Shown: positions 45,019 through 54,734 of the stretch, in pieces
Position numbering within the stretch: the first letter of the stretch is position 1
Layout: the number at the start of each line of letters is the position of its first letter
Assembly: GCF_047730065.1 (NCBI RefSeq)
Contig: NZ_CP159829.1
Coordinates: 1,426,001 to 1,490,000, forward strand
Source of the DNA: Njordibacter sp028825405
GTDB lineage: Bacteria; Pseudomonadota; Gammaproteobacteria; Pseudomonadales; Balneatricaceae
Reading direction: 5' to 3'
DNA length: 64,000 bases
Translations under genes and position numbers: made by a program
Notes under the pieces: model-generated
What the model was told of the DNA's origin: nothing
What the model saw: only the letters and a program-made list of their open reading frames with translations
Databases searched by the model: none

Positions 45019-46158
45019 TTACGCTACTAATTGCGCAGTCACATCTGTCACCACTGTCTCTGGGGGCACATAATCATAGCCCAAAGCCTCTGCCACATGC
45101 TTATTGGTCACCTTACCTGCATGCACATTTAACCCAGCTAAAAAGTGCACATCTTGCTGCAGGGCTTTTTTCCAGCCTACATTTGCCAATTTCATAATGT
45201 ACGGCAAGGTGGCATTGTTAAGGGCGTACGTAGATGTCATTGCCACACCACCTGGCATATTAGCCACACAGTAATGCACTACACCATCCACGACATACGT
45301 AGGGTCTTCATGTGTAGTGGCTTTAGAAGTCGCAAAGCACCCGCCTTGATCAATAGCCACATCAACCAGCACAGAGCCCATCTTCATAGCTTTTACCATA
45401 GCTTCTGTGACTAATTTAGGCGCGGCTGCACCTGGAATTAATACGCCACCAATCACTAGGTCTGCATCCAACACATACTCTTCAAGACTATCTTGGGTCG
45501 AGTACACTGTTTTTACGGCGCCATTAAATTCTTTATCTAATCGCGCTAAAGCTTGGGTAGAACGATCGAGCACTGTCACCTGAGCTCTGGCTCCCAGTGC
45601 CATTTGAGCCGCATTAGAACCTACCACACCACCCCCTATGATGACCACTTTAGCAGGAGCAACACCCGGTACTCCTCCAAGTAACATGCCACGCCCACCT
45701 TGGGCTTTTTCTAAAACATGGGCTCCTGCCTGAATGGACATGCGACCTGCTACTTCAGACATAGGAGCCAATAATGGTAATCCACCCTGGGCAGAGGTTA
45801 TGGTCTCGTAGGCAATACAAGTTGCACCAGAAGCAATTAAATCATGCGTCTGCTCGGCATCTGGAGCCAAGTGGAGGTAGGTAAAAAGTAACTGCTGTGG
45901 GCGTAGCATAGCGCGCTCAGCAGCCTGAGGCTCCTTGACCTTAACAATCATCTCGGCCCGAGCATAAATCTCTGACGCACTATTGACAATTTCTGCACCG
46001 GCAGCAATATAATCTTCGTCACTGGAACCAATGCCATTTCCAGCTAAGGTTTCAACCATTACAAGATGCCCAGAGTCATTTAGTTCTCTTACACTGGCCG
46101 GTGTCATGCCTACGCGATACTCATGATTTTTAATTTCTTTAGGTACACCAATTAACAT
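45019..46158 (-). CDS. ald: Alanine dehydrogenase
   Basis: This 379-residue enzyme reversibly deaminates L-alanine to pyruvate and ammonia with NAD. The N-terminal MLIGVPKEIKNHEYRVGMTP and the nucleotide-binding VVIIGGGVVGSNAA are typical, as is VVHYCVANMPGGVAMTST. It could feed pyruvate to the TCA cycle. A divergent Lrp/AsnC regulator lies 154 bp away, the usual arrangement for ald control. Confidence 0.95.
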   Translation of the reverse strand: MLIGVPKEIKNHEYRVGMTPASVRELNDSGHLVMVETLAGNGIGSSDEDYIAAGAEIVNSASEIYARAEMIVKVKEPQAAERAMLRPQQLLFTYLHLAPDAEQTHDLIASGATCIAYETITSAQGGLPLLAPMSEVAGRMSIQAGAHVLEKAQGGRGMLLGGVPGVAPAKVVIIGGGVVGSNAAQMALGARAQVTVLDRSTQALARLDKEFNGAVKTVYSTQDSLEEYVLDADLVIGGVLIPGAAAPKLVTEAMVKAMKMGSVLVDVAIDQGGCFATSKATTHEDPTYVVDGVVHYCVANMPGGVAMTSTYALNNATLPYIMKLANVGWKKALQQDVHFLAGLNVHAGKVTNKHVAEALGYDYVPPETVVTDVTAQLVA

Positions 46159-46312
46159 TATACAACTCCTTTAATGAACGCTTAATTAAATTAAATTAAA
46201 ACTAGAGATAAAACTAATAATGTTATTTTAATACTGTTATTACAGCATTATCTTGCTATATTCGTATATACTTCTTAAATTACCGCATTTAATTTCAATA
46301 AAAGGCTTTATA

Positions 46313-46798
46313 ATGCAACTTAATTCAAGCGCCCTCATAGAAATTGATCAAGTTGATAAAAGAATCATTAATGCCCTCCAAAATAATGCACGGCTAAGTA
46401 ATGTTGAACTTGCTGAACAAATTAATTTGTCACCTTCAGCCTGTCTTAGGCGCACCAAGTATCTGTTAGAAAACTCTGTGTTTGATCGCTTTGTGGGTCT
46501 ACTAAATCGGGAGTTCTTTCACGTACAAGGCACCGCCTTTATCTTTATTAGTTTAGACAAGCAAAGTGAAGCGGTGTTTGCAGAGTTTGAAATTGCTGTG
46601 GCTCAACTAGAACAAGTGATGGAATGTTACCTAATGGCTGGAGATAATGATTATATGCTTAAAGTGGTGTATTCAGATGCCAAGGATTACGAAGAACTTT
46701 ACTACAAGAAAATACTGCGTTTGCCAGGTGTAGTAGGCACTCAAACTCGCATGGCCTTGCGCCAAGTCCACAGCAACACTAACATTACGGTGACCTAA
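46313..46798 (+). CDS. Lrp/AsnC-family regulator, probably of ald
   Basis: This 161-residue protein has an N-terminal winged HTH (VDKRIINALQNNARLSNVEL, then SACLRRTKYL) and a C-terminal RAM ligand-binding domain (VMECYLMAGDNDYMLKVV). The ATG at 46313 has AAGG about 7 nt upstream. A longer frame from 46253 lacks similarity. Divergence from ald and AT-rich repeats (AATAATGTTATT and AATACTGTTATT) in the shared gap suggest it senses alanine and controls ald. Confidence 0.88.
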   Translation: MQLNSSALIEIDQVDKRIINALQNNARLSNVELAEQINLSPSACLRRTKYLLENSVFDRFVGLLNREFFHVQGTAFIFISLDKQSEAVFAEFEIAVAQLEQVMECYLMAGDNDYMLKVVYSDAKDYEELYYKKILRLPGVVGTQTRMALRQVHSNTNITVT

Positions 46799-47005
46799 CA
46801 CGGGCATAAGCAAAGTTCACAATTTGTCGACAACATGCTGTGAATGTAAAAAACTATTTTGATTGACCACTCTGGCCAACCACATCAAGATGTGTTGACT
46901 AAGTTAACACTTAAATAATCCACTAAATTTCAGAATGAGTGTAATATTATTGATTGTCAAACGACAACGTTCTTCGTTTGCCTGTAAACTTTAGACTAGG
47001 GACTT

Positions 47006-49192
47006 ATGACACGCAAAAACAGCACTGGCACCAGAAAAAAAATCTTGCTATTACTTTTCATTGTATTGATTTGCATGATGTTGGTATTTTTGACTGATCA
47101 AGCGATTGACTTAGGCCGCATCCAGGCAATGGTGGCTGACGTTAAGCAGTGGCGCCAGCAAAACTTGATGGTCTCTGCAGCTCTATTTTTTACTATTTAC
47201 GTTTTGGTAACGGCAACCTCACTGCCTGTTGCAGTCTGGATGACATTAGCTGCGGGTGCTTTATTTGATTTTTGGTGGGGCTTATTACTGGTTTCTTTTG
47301 CCTCCAGTATAGGGGCCACGTTGGCGTTCTTATTATCGCGATATTTGCTACGGGACTGGGTACAAGCAAAGCTTGGAAACTACAGCCAAACAATTAATAC
47401 CGGACTAGAAAAAGATGGTGTGTTTTATCTATTTAGCCTACGCTTAATCCCTGCATTACCTTTTTTTGCGGTTAACCTTTTAATGGGATTGACTGCAATG
47501 AAAAGCTGGCGCTTTTACTGGGTAAGCCAGCTAGGCATGTTGTTGGGCACTGCAGTCTACGTCAACGCGGGCACTCAGTTATTCCAGCTCACTAGTGTGT
47601 CTGATATCTCGTCACCCTTTTTGCTCATGTCTTTTGCTGCATTGGGGCTATTGCCTTGGATGGCACGTTTTGCCTTAGACTTTTATCAGCGTCGTAAAGT
47701 TTATGCCAAGTGGGTCAAACCCAAACTATTTGATCGCAACGTCATCATCATAGGCGCTGGTGCGGCAGGGTTGGTTTCCGCTTACATCGCCGCTGTGGTG
47801 AGTGCTAAGGTCACCCTAATCGAAACCCGAGAAATGGGTGGTGACTGCCTCAATTGCGGTTGTGTTCCATCCAAGGCTCTGATTAAAAGTGCCAAGGTGG
47901 CGCACCAGATTAAACACGCGGATCGTTTCGGCCTTGAGGCGTCCAACCCCAGCTTTAGTTTTAATAAAGTGATGCAGCGCATACACCAAGTAATTGCTGC
48001 TATTGCCCCACACGACAGCATTGAACGCTACCAATCTTTGGGTGTTGAAGTATTACAAGGTCACGCGAAGTTAACTAGCCCATGGAAGTTAGACATCACT
48101 CATGCCGATGGCAGCATTACTCAACTTACTAGCCGTAGCATTATAATAGCCACAGGCGCTGCACCCTTTGTGCCCGCTTTACCTGGGTTAGATACAACTG
48201 GCTATCTCACTTCAGACACATTGTGGGAGAAATTGCGTTATGAAGATAAGCCCCCTCAACGTCTCGTGATACTTGGAGGTGGCCCCATTGGTTGTGAACT
48301 GGCCCAATCTTTTGCTCGGTTAGGATCTCAGGTGACTCAAGTAGAAATGCTCAATCGCCTCATGATACGGGAAGACGTGGAGGTCTCCCAATTTGTAAAA
48401 GAGGCATTACAGCATGATGGTGTTAAAGTGCTGACAGGCCATACAGCCTTAAGTTGTGGTGTAACCAAACTGGAGGGCAACGAGGATAAGTGGCTTGAAG
48501 TGGCACACCAAGGACAGATTAGGCGCATTAACTTTGACCAAATTATTGTCGCTGTAGGACGGGCTCCCAGATTGAAAGGTTTTGGTTTAGAGGCACTTGG
48601 AATTACCACTGATAAAGTGGTGCAAACGAACGATTATTTGGCAACCTTATTTCCTAACATCTATGCTGCGGGTGACGTTGCTGGGCCATATCAATTTACC
48701 CATGCTGCCGCCCATCAAGCTTGGTATGCCTGTGTAAACGCTTTATTTGGGCAATTCAAGCGCTTTAAAGTGGACTATCGTGTCATGCCTTGGGCCACTT
48801 TTGTTGACCCTGAAGTGGCAAGAGTTGGACTTAACGAACAAGAAGCAATCCAACAAGGCATCGCTTTCCAAGTGACTCGTTATGGTATTGATGATTTAGA
48901 CAGGGCCATCTGCGATGGCTCTGCCAAAGGCTTCGTCAAAGTTTTAACGGTGCCGGGAAAAGACAAAATATTAGGCGTTACCATTGTTGGTGCCCACGCT
49001 GCCGAACTCATTGCTGAGTTTGTAATCGCTATGAAATACAACCTCGGATTAAACAAAGTGCTAGGTACCATTCATATTTATCCCACCATGGCAGAAGCCA
49101 ACAAATATGTAGCTGGAGAATGGAAGCGCAATCAAGTTAACCCTAAACTGCTGCTTTGGTTAAAACGATACCACACATGGCGCCGCTCATGA
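47006..49192 (+). CDS. TVP38/TMEM64 membrane domain fused to FAD disulfide oxidoreductase
   Basis: This is a 728-residue fusion. Residues 1-230 form a DedA-superfamily TVP38/TMEM64 domain with several membrane helices (GATLAFLLSRYLLRDWV, FYLFSLRLIPALPFF). From residue 245 it is a mercuric-reductase/lipoamide-dehydrogenase-like flavoprotein: FAD motif IIGAGAAGL, redox site CLNCGCVPSK (Cys281, 284, 286), NAD motif ILGGGPIGCELA, and C-terminal dimer domain. The extra Cys284 inside the CxxxxC motif is unusual. It is the first gene of an operon with an ynjF-like gene and an ABC importer. The substrate is unknown. Confidence 0.88.
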   Translation: MTRKNSTGTRKKILLLLFIVLICMMLVFLTDQAIDLGRIQAMVADVKQWRQQNLMVSAALFFTIYVLVTATSLPVAVWMTLAAGALFDFWWGLLLVSFASSIGATLAFLLSRYLLRDWVQAKLGNYSQTINTGLEKDGVFYLFSLRLIPALPFFAVNLLMGLTAMKSWRFYWVSQLGMLLGTAVYVNAGTQLFQLTSVSDISSPFLLMSFAALGLLPWMARFALDFYQRRKVYAKWVKPKLFDRNVIIIGAGAAGLVSAYIAAVVSAKVTLIETREMGGDCLNCGCVPSKALIKSAKVAHQIKHADRFGLEASNPSFSFNKVMQRIHQVIAAIAPHDSIERYQSLGVEVLQGHAKLTSPWKLDITHADGSITQLTSRSIIIATGAAPFVPALPGLDTTGYLTSDTLWEKLRYEDKPPQRLVILGGGPIGCELAQSFARLGSQVTQVEMLNRLMIREDVEVSQFVKEALQHDGVKVLTGHTALSCGVTKLEGNEDKWLEVAHQGQIRRINFDQIIVAVGRAPRLKGFGLEALGITTDKVVQTNDYLATLFPNIYAAGDVAGPYQFTHAAAHQAWYACVNALFGQFKRFKVDYRVMPWATFVDPEVARVGLNEQEAIQQGIAFQVTRYGIDDLDRAICDGSAKGFVKVLTVPGKDKILGVTIVGAHAAELIAEFVIAMKYNLGLNKVLGTIHIYPTMAEANKYVAGEWKRNQVNPKLLLWLKRYHTWRRS

Positions 49193-49797
49193 TTGACGCC
49201 AAATTACTGCCTTTACAGCGCAGACTGCTGAGGCCTATTGCTTTAGGTTTAGTTACCTTTGGCGTGCGTGCAGATCAGGTCACTATCACTGGCTTCCTGT
49301 TAGGTATCGTTGCCCTGCCTCTGTTAGCGTCTCAACAATATACTTGGGCCTTAGTGTTTATATTGCTCAACCGGGTACTCGATGGCATCGATGGTGAAGT
49401 AGCGCGCCTAACGATCGCTACTGATCGTGGTGCATTTTTAGACATTGCCTTGGATTTTGTATTTTATGCCACAATACCACTGGGTTTTGCACTGGCTAAC
49501 GTGACTGAGAATGCCCTTGCTGCGGCAGTGTTATTAGCTGCATTCGTAGGTACAGGATCATCATTTTTGGCATTTTCTTTGATGGCTCAAAAGCGCAAAC
49601 TGCATGCTCAAAAATTTCCAAGCAAAGGTCTATACTATTTAGGAGGTCTTACTGAAGGGGCTGAAACCATTGCTGTGTTTGTTGCTTTTTGCTTTTGGCC
49701 AGACTTATTTACCCCCTTAGCTTACGGCTTTGCGTTTGTCTGTGGACTGACTACTTTAAGTCGTTGGCTACAAGGTTGGCATCTTCTCGCTGATTGA
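49189..49797 (+). CDS. CDP-alcohol phosphatidyltransferase family protein (YnjF-like)
   Basis: This 202-residue membrane protein has the motif DGIDGEVARLTIATDRG then AFLDIALD, the metal site of CDP-alcohol transferases; the Arg-to-Gly spacing is 7 rather than the usual 8. The ATG at 49189 overlaps the preceding stop as ATGA, so the two are translationally coupled. E. coli ynjF belongs to the same family and sits by ynjBCD, as here. The lipid or headgroup substrate is unknown. Confidence 0.85.
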   Translation: MIDAKLLPLQRRLLRPIALGLVTFGVRADQVTITGFLLGIVALPLLASQQYTWALVFILLNRVLDGIDGEVARLTIATDRGAFLDIALDFVFYATIPLGFALANVTENALAAAVLLAAFVGTGSSFLAFSLMAQKRKLHAQKFPSKGLYYLGGLTEGAETIAVFVAFCFWPDLFTPLAYGFAFVCGLTTLSRWLQGWHLLAD

Positions 49798-49834
49798 ACA
49801 TTACTATTTACCATAATGATGAGAGACCATAAAA

Positions 49835-51085
49835 ATGATGACACTTTTGAACTATTCACGGGCCACACAACTAAGTATCATTTTATTAATGACTAGTTTG
49901 GGCCTTTTAAGCCAACTGACTCATGCTAACGCTACCCCTACCTCTGCCCCTACCCCTAAGTGGCAACAAACCATCGACCAGGGCGCTGGCGATACTGTTT
50001 ACTGGCACGCTTGGGGAGGCGATGTTCGAACTAACGATTTTATCACTTGGGTAGGAGAGCAAACTGAGATTTTATATGATGTAAAAGTGAAGCAAGTCAA
50101 ATTATCCTCCACTTCAGAAGCAGTCACTCAAGTGTTGGCAGAAAAAGCTGCAGGTCAAAATACAGATGGCGCAGTGGATATGGTTTGGATTAATGGAGCC
50201 AATTTCTTAGCTATGAAAGAGCAAGAGTTATTGCATGGCCCTTTTGTTGCTGATTTACCGAACGCAAAGTACCTTGATTTAAGCCCTAACGCTCCTGCTA
50301 CAGTCGATTTTACTGAGGCGGTTGCAGGTCTAGAGGTACCTTGGCGTTTAGCCCGTTTTGTATTTATAGTTGATAGCAAAAGAGTCACCAAAGCGCCTTT
50401 ATCAATGGCGCAAATGCTGACTTGGGCAAAAGCAAACCCAGGACGTTTAACTCACCCTGTGGTGAGTAACTTTATGGGTACTACCTTTTTAAAACAAGCT
50501 TTAATTGAATTAACTCCTGACGTCAGCTTGTTACAACAGCCCGCTACAGAGCAGGCATTTATAACAGCAACAGCCCCATTGTGGCGCTGGTATGATGCGA
50601 TAAAACCCCACCTGTGGCGTGCTGGGAAAAATTTTCCAGAAAATGAATCTATCCAACAACAAATGTTAAGTGACGGAGCCATAGATATTGCTATGGCGTT
50701 TGACCCTGCCGCTGCCGCTGCTGGAATCGCCAGTGGTTTGTTGCCTACTAGCGCGCGAATATTGGTACCAAGCCTAGGTTCCCTGGGGAATGTTAGTTTC
50801 GTAGCTATTCCATACAACGCTAGCCATAAAGCAGCAGCAAAGTTAGTGGCTAATTTTTTACTGCAACCAGAAACCCAAGCGCACATGCAAAACATCAATG
50901 TTTTAGGCAGTTTTTCCGTACTTGACCCGACACAGTTCAACGAGACTCAAGCTCAAGTCTTTGCCGACTTGCCAACGTCTGAGGCCTTACCCACACTTAC
51001 TGATTTAGGCCCCACCTTACTTGAACCCCATGCCAGTTGGAGCGTACAGCTAAAACAACAATGGAGTCAGCGATATAGTCAGTAA
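49835..51085 (+). CDS. ynjB: ABC importer substrate-binding protein (YnjB-like)
   Basis: This 416-residue secreted protein has a signal peptide ending about residue 33 (LLSQLTHANA). The remainder resembles YnjB, an extracellular solute-binding protein related to thiamine/iron/putrescine binders (TVYWHAWGGD, DMVWINGANF). The ligand is not known even in E. coli. Its TAA overlaps the permease start by one base. Confidence 0.85.
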   Translation: MMTLLNYSRATQLSIILLMTSLGLLSQLTHANATPTSAPTPKWQQTIDQGAGDTVYWHAWGGDVRTNDFITWVGEQTEILYDVKVKQVKLSSTSEAVTQVLAEKAAGQNTDGAVDMVWINGANFLAMKEQELLHGPFVADLPNAKYLDLSPNAPATVDFTEAVAGLEVPWRLARFVFIVDSKRVTKAPLSMAQMLTWAKANPGRLTHPVVSNFMGTTFLKQALIELTPDVSLLQQPATEQAFITATAPLWRWYDAIKPHLWRAGKNFPENESIQQQMLSDGAIDIAMAFDPAAAAAGIASGLLPTSARILVPSLGSLGNVSFVAIPYNASHKAAAKLVANFLLQPETQAHMQNINVLGSFSVLDPTQFNETQAQVFADLPTSEALPTLTDLGPTLLEPHASWSVQLKQQWSQRYSQ

Positions 51086-52794
51086 TGTTATCTAGCCATT
51101 GGCCAAAACTGTTAATGTTGATCGCCTTGGGGATGAGCATTTTATTACCCGTCGTGATTGGACTGGGTGAAGCATTGCGAGCGGCTTTTGGCATTTTACC
51201 TGCCCTTGGACGACATAGCTTTAGTGTTAACGCATGGAAGCAGCTATGGCAACTTCCAGGCCTTATTAGCAGCTTAAGATTGACACTATTTAGTGGGTTT
51301 GCAGCAACTATTATGGCTCTATTATTAGCAATTTTTGGAAGTTCTTGGGTATATAATAGCTCACTGAAACTATCTTTTTTGGGTAGACTCAAACCTTTAG
51401 TGCAGCTCATCATAGTGCCCGTTTTAGCAGCCCCTCATGCCGCCATTGCCATTGGCCTTGCCTTTTTAATTGCACCTTCTGGCTGGCTAGTTCGCTGGTT
51501 TAGCCCTTGGCTAACAGATTGGACCTTGCCTCCAGACTGGGCTACCGTGCAGGACTTGTGGGGTTTAAGCCTAACCTTGGGCCTAGTCATCAAAGAATTG
51601 CCTTTTTTATGGTTGGTTTGCCTCGTAGCACTTAAGCAGATTAACGTCTCTAAGCAAATGTCCCTAGCCCAGAGCTTGGGTTATAGCCATAGCTTAGCCT
51701 GGAGAAAAATAATTATTCCCCAGTTATATCCGTTAATACGGTTACCCGTCATGGTGGTGTTGGTTTATGCTCTTTCAACAGTTGATATGGCTCAGATATT
51801 AGGCCCTAATAATCCACCCACTTTAGCCCTAGTCACTATGCGTTTGTATACCGATGCTAATGCGCAGATGCTGTTACCCGCCTCAGCAGCCGCTATAAGT
51901 CTGGCCATGCTCATGGTGATGAGTATTTTATTATGGGAAGTGTGTGTGCGTGGGTTAATGCTGATTAACAAGGTGAGCATTAGATCAGGCGGACGTGCCA
52001 GCAAATGGACCTTGCTTGGAACAACCTTAATAACAGCCCTGCCTATTAGCTTTATACTCGGTTTATTGTCGTTATTGGTGCTGGCCATATGGTCCATCAC
52101 ATGGCGCTGGTCTTTTCCAGAGACTTGGCCCACAAGTTGGTCTTTTGATTATTGGTTACAGCTTTGGACTGAGTGGCCTTTGGCTTTAAAGCATAGTTTA
52201 ATTACTGCCCTCATTAGTAGTGGTTTGGCATTGATGATCGCGGTTATCTGGCTAGAGGTACAGGATCGCTTTGGTGGCCATGTTTATCGTGCGACCCTTT
52301 GGCTTATATATTTGCCATTACTTGTACCTCAAATAGCATTTTTATATGGCCTAAAAATAAGTTTTTTACGTTTAGGCCTTAGTGGCGGTATTGGAACTGT
52401 CATTTGGGCCCACTTGTTATTTGTCTTTCCGTACGTCATGTTGAGTTTGGTGGATTCATGGCGAGCTTTGGATCAACGCTATTTGTCTGTTGCTAAAAGT
52501 TTAGGAAGCTCTTCTTGGACTTGTTTATGGCGTATAAAACTTAGTTTACTGCTCAGGCCATTATTAATTGCTTGGGCCATAGGCATGGCTGTTTCAATTA
52601 GCCAGTATCTGCCTACTTTGTTAATAGGAGCAGGCCGTGTTGAAAGCCTGACCACAGAGGCGGTTAGCTTAGCCTCAGGTGCAGATCGCCGCTTAGTGGG
52701 GGTCTATGGTTTACTGCAGGCTTTGGTGCCATTATTGGCATACTCCTGTGCCTTACTGCTACCTAGATGGATCGCGTTAAAACACATGAAATAA
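51085..52794 (+). CDS. ynjC: Two-domain ABC permease (YnjC-like)
   Basis: This 569-residue membrane protein carries two permease domains in one chain, each with an EAA-type loop (AQSLGYSHSLAWRKIIIPQL near residue 195 and AKSLGSSSWTCLWRIKLSLL near 475). This FbpB/ThiP-type layout matches YnjC. It overlaps ynjB by one base and is 18 bp before the ATPase gene. Confidence 0.88.
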   Translation: MLSSHWPKLLMLIALGMSILLPVVIGLGEALRAAFGILPALGRHSFSVNAWKQLWQLPGLISSLRLTLFSGFAATIMALLLAIFGSSWVYNSSLKLSFLGRLKPLVQLIIVPVLAAPHAAIAIGLAFLIAPSGWLVRWFSPWLTDWTLPPDWATVQDLWGLSLTLGLVIKELPFLWLVCLVALKQINVSKQMSLAQSLGYSHSLAWRKIIIPQLYPLIRLPVMVVLVYALSTVDMAQILGPNNPPTLALVTMRLYTDANAQMLLPASAAAISLAMLMVMSILLWEVCVRGLMLINKVSIRSGGRASKWTLLGTTLITALPISFILGLLSLLVLAIWSITWRWSFPETWPTSWSFDYWLQLWTEWPLALKHSLITALISSGLALMIAVIWLEVQDRFGGHVYRATLWLIYLPLLVPQIAFLYGLKISFLRLGLSGGIGTVIWAHLLFVFPYVMLSLVDSWRALDQRYLSVAKSLGSSSWTCLWRIKLSLLLRPLLIAWAIGMAVSISQYLPTLLIGAGRVESLTTEAVSLASGADRRLVGVYGLLQALVPLLAYSCALLLPRWIALKHMK

Positions 52795-52812
52795 TATGAT
52801 GAGTAGAAAATT

Positions 52813-53469
52813 TTGAGTTTAGAATTAAGCAAGTTTAGTGTGATTAACCGACAAGGCCAAAACCTCTTTACACCAGTTGACTTTGTCATTGCTAAAGGAG
52901 AAGTGGCGTGTGTTATGGGACCTTCAGGCGTGGGAAAATCAACCTTGCTTAATGCGATTGGTGGGCACTTAAGCAGTGACTTTCGGATCGCTGGCAAGCT
53001 TGTATTAAATGCCCAAGAAGTCACCCACATGCGCGTTGCTGAACGTCACATTGGCATTCTGTTTCAAGACCCCCTATTGTTCCCACATTTAACTGTGGGT
53101 GACAATTTGGCATTTGGCCTAAAAGCAAAAGTGGGCGATACAAAACAACGGCGTTTACTTGTAGAACAGGCTTTAGATCAAGCTCAGCTAACCGATTTTT
53201 ACCATAGACATCCTCAAACCTTATCAGGGGGTCAGCAAAGCAGAGTGGCGCTAATGCGCGCTCTTCTAGCCCAGCCCCAAGCATTATTACTGGATGAACC
53301 TTTTTCTAAGCTCGATTTAGACCTAAGACACACCATGCGTGAATTTTTGTTTGACCAAGCACGACTGCGCCTCATACCTGTATTGTTAGCCACTCATGAA
53401 CCCGCAGACGCACACGCCGCCAATGGTCCTCTGGTGATTTTAAAGCCAGCTTCAAGTCAAGCCCTATAA
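52813..53469 (+). CDS. ynjD: ABC importer ATPase (YnjD-like)
   Basis: This 218-residue ATPase starts at TTG. It has Walker A GPSGVGKST, signature LSGGQQSR, Walker B ALLLDEP and an H-loop ATHEPADA. It powers the YnjBC-like importer. It is short and lacks a regulatory C-terminal domain, as in YnjD. A 275-bp gap follows, with no further gene of the operon. Confidence 0.9.
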   Translation: MSLELSKFSVINRQGQNLFTPVDFVIAKGEVACVMGPSGVGKSTLLNAIGGHLSSDFRIAGKLVLNAQEVTHMRVAERHIGILFQDPLLFPHLTVGDNLAFGLKAKVGDTKQRRLLVEQALDQAQLTDFYHRHPQTLSGGQQSRVALMRALLAQPQALLLDEPFSKLDLDLRHTMREFLFDQARLRLIPVLLATHEPADAHAANGPLVILKPASSQAL

Positions 53470-53744
53470 ACATGTGAGGTAGCGCCTTGCTACTCATTAA
53501 TTAATTCATTGTTACAGGGCTATTTTGGATGTTCTTGGAATCACGGTATTCCCTTACGACCATTGCGGCCTATGCATTACCCTCAAGCCTATTTACACCC
53601 CAAACTAGCAGACTAAAAATAAACTTATATTAAATAACATCGCCTGATGATCAAATCAAATGAAACCCTTCAACTTCATATTAACTGGGTTTCGTATTAC
53701 TATAACCATAGCCTGCTTTGAGGCAGTTAATCAGGAGTCTACCT

Positions 53745-54458
53745 ATGCGCGTACTCGTTTTTCAGCATGTTGATTGCGAACATCCAGGTTCACTAAGGCA
53801 GTTTTTAGCGGCAGATAATATCCCATGGGATGCAGTATACCTCCATCGCGGTGATAAAATTCCAAATTTTGAACTTTATGACGCCCTTTGGGTTATGGGT
53901 GGGCCCATGGATATCTGGGATGTTGAGGAACATCCTTGGCTAGTTGAAGAAAAAGTGGCTATTCGTCATTGGGTAAAAAATCTGGGCAAACCCTATCTAG
54001 GCCTGTGTTTAGGACATCAGTTACTTGCCGATGCCCTTGGAGGTACATGTGGGCCTCAAAAAACGCCTGAAATTGGTGTGCTTGAAGTTGAGTTAACTAC
54101 GGAAGGTTTAGTGGATCCACTTTTTAAAGGCACGGCCCCAACCCAAAAATGCCTTCAGTGGCACTCAGTTAAGGTAGCCCAAGCGCCTGAAGGTGCTGTA
54201 GTGTTGGCTAAATCTGATGTTTGCTCTATTCAAGCCATGAGAATTGGGTTGCATGCTTGGTCCATGCAATATCATGTTGAAATAGAGCCTGATACTATCG
54301 ACAACTGGGGTGCTATACCCGCTTATGCCCAAGCTCTAGAAGAGACCCTTGGTGAAGGGGCTTTGCCTCGCCTTAAACAGGATGCGGATAAGAGCATGGA
54401 TCTGTGTTTAAACAGCGCTCAAACCATCTATAAAAACTTTATGCTAGCGATTAATTGA
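53745..54458 (+). CDS. Class I glutamine amidotransferase-like protein
   Basis: This 237-residue GATase1 domain has the full triad: Cys88 in GLCLGHQLL, His177 and Glu179 in YHVEIEPD. It resembles the stand-alone GMP-synthase-like amidotransferases and gamma-glutamyl hydrolases of amine catabolism (GuaA-N type). The substrate is not known. The ATG at 53745 has AGGAG upstream. It lies alone between two transporter operons. Confidence 0.85.
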   Translation: MRVLVFQHVDCEHPGSLRQFLAADNIPWDAVYLHRGDKIPNFELYDALWVMGGPMDIWDVEEHPWLVEEKVAIRHWVKNLGKPYLGLCLGHQLLADALGGTCGPQKTPEIGVLEVELTTEGLVDPLFKGTAPTQKCLQWHSVKVAQAPEGAVVLAKSDVCSIQAMRIGLHAWSMQYHVEIEPDTIDNWGAIPAYAQALEETLGEGALPRLKQDADKSMDLCLNSAQTIYKNFMLAIN

Positions 54459-54502
54459 GACCGACTGACTTAGATTAGTAACGGGGCATCACAACCAACT
54501 CA

Positions 54503-54697
54503 TTAATTCCTTAATCCTGCAGCGATAAATAGCAGCATACTCAGCCCCATAAACCCATAGGCGAGCTTGTTTAAATTCTTAATAGCGTTTTCTGACAAGG
54601 CCCCACGAGATGCCAACACGGTCACACAGAGGGACAATAAACCCCCAATAACCGCTAAGGATACAACCGTAGAGCGCTGCAGCAGTACCTCAAGCAT
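54503..54697 (-). CDS. Small two-helix membrane protein, unknown
   Basis: This 64-residue protein has two hydrophobic helices (VVSLAVIGGLLSLCVTVLA and YGFMGLSMLLFIAAGL) joined by a short polar loop. I recognise no family. It is 37 bp after the last transporter ATPase on the same strand, so it could be the last gene of the methanesulfonate transport operon. It has no clear ribosome site. Confidence 0.45.
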   Translation of the reverse strand: MLEVLLQRSTVVSLAVIGGLLSLCVTVLASRGALSENAIKNLNKLAYGFMGLSMLLFIAAGLRN

Positions 54698-54734
54698 TTA
54701 GAAGAGCCCACACTGCGCGTTGAACATCCACTGA

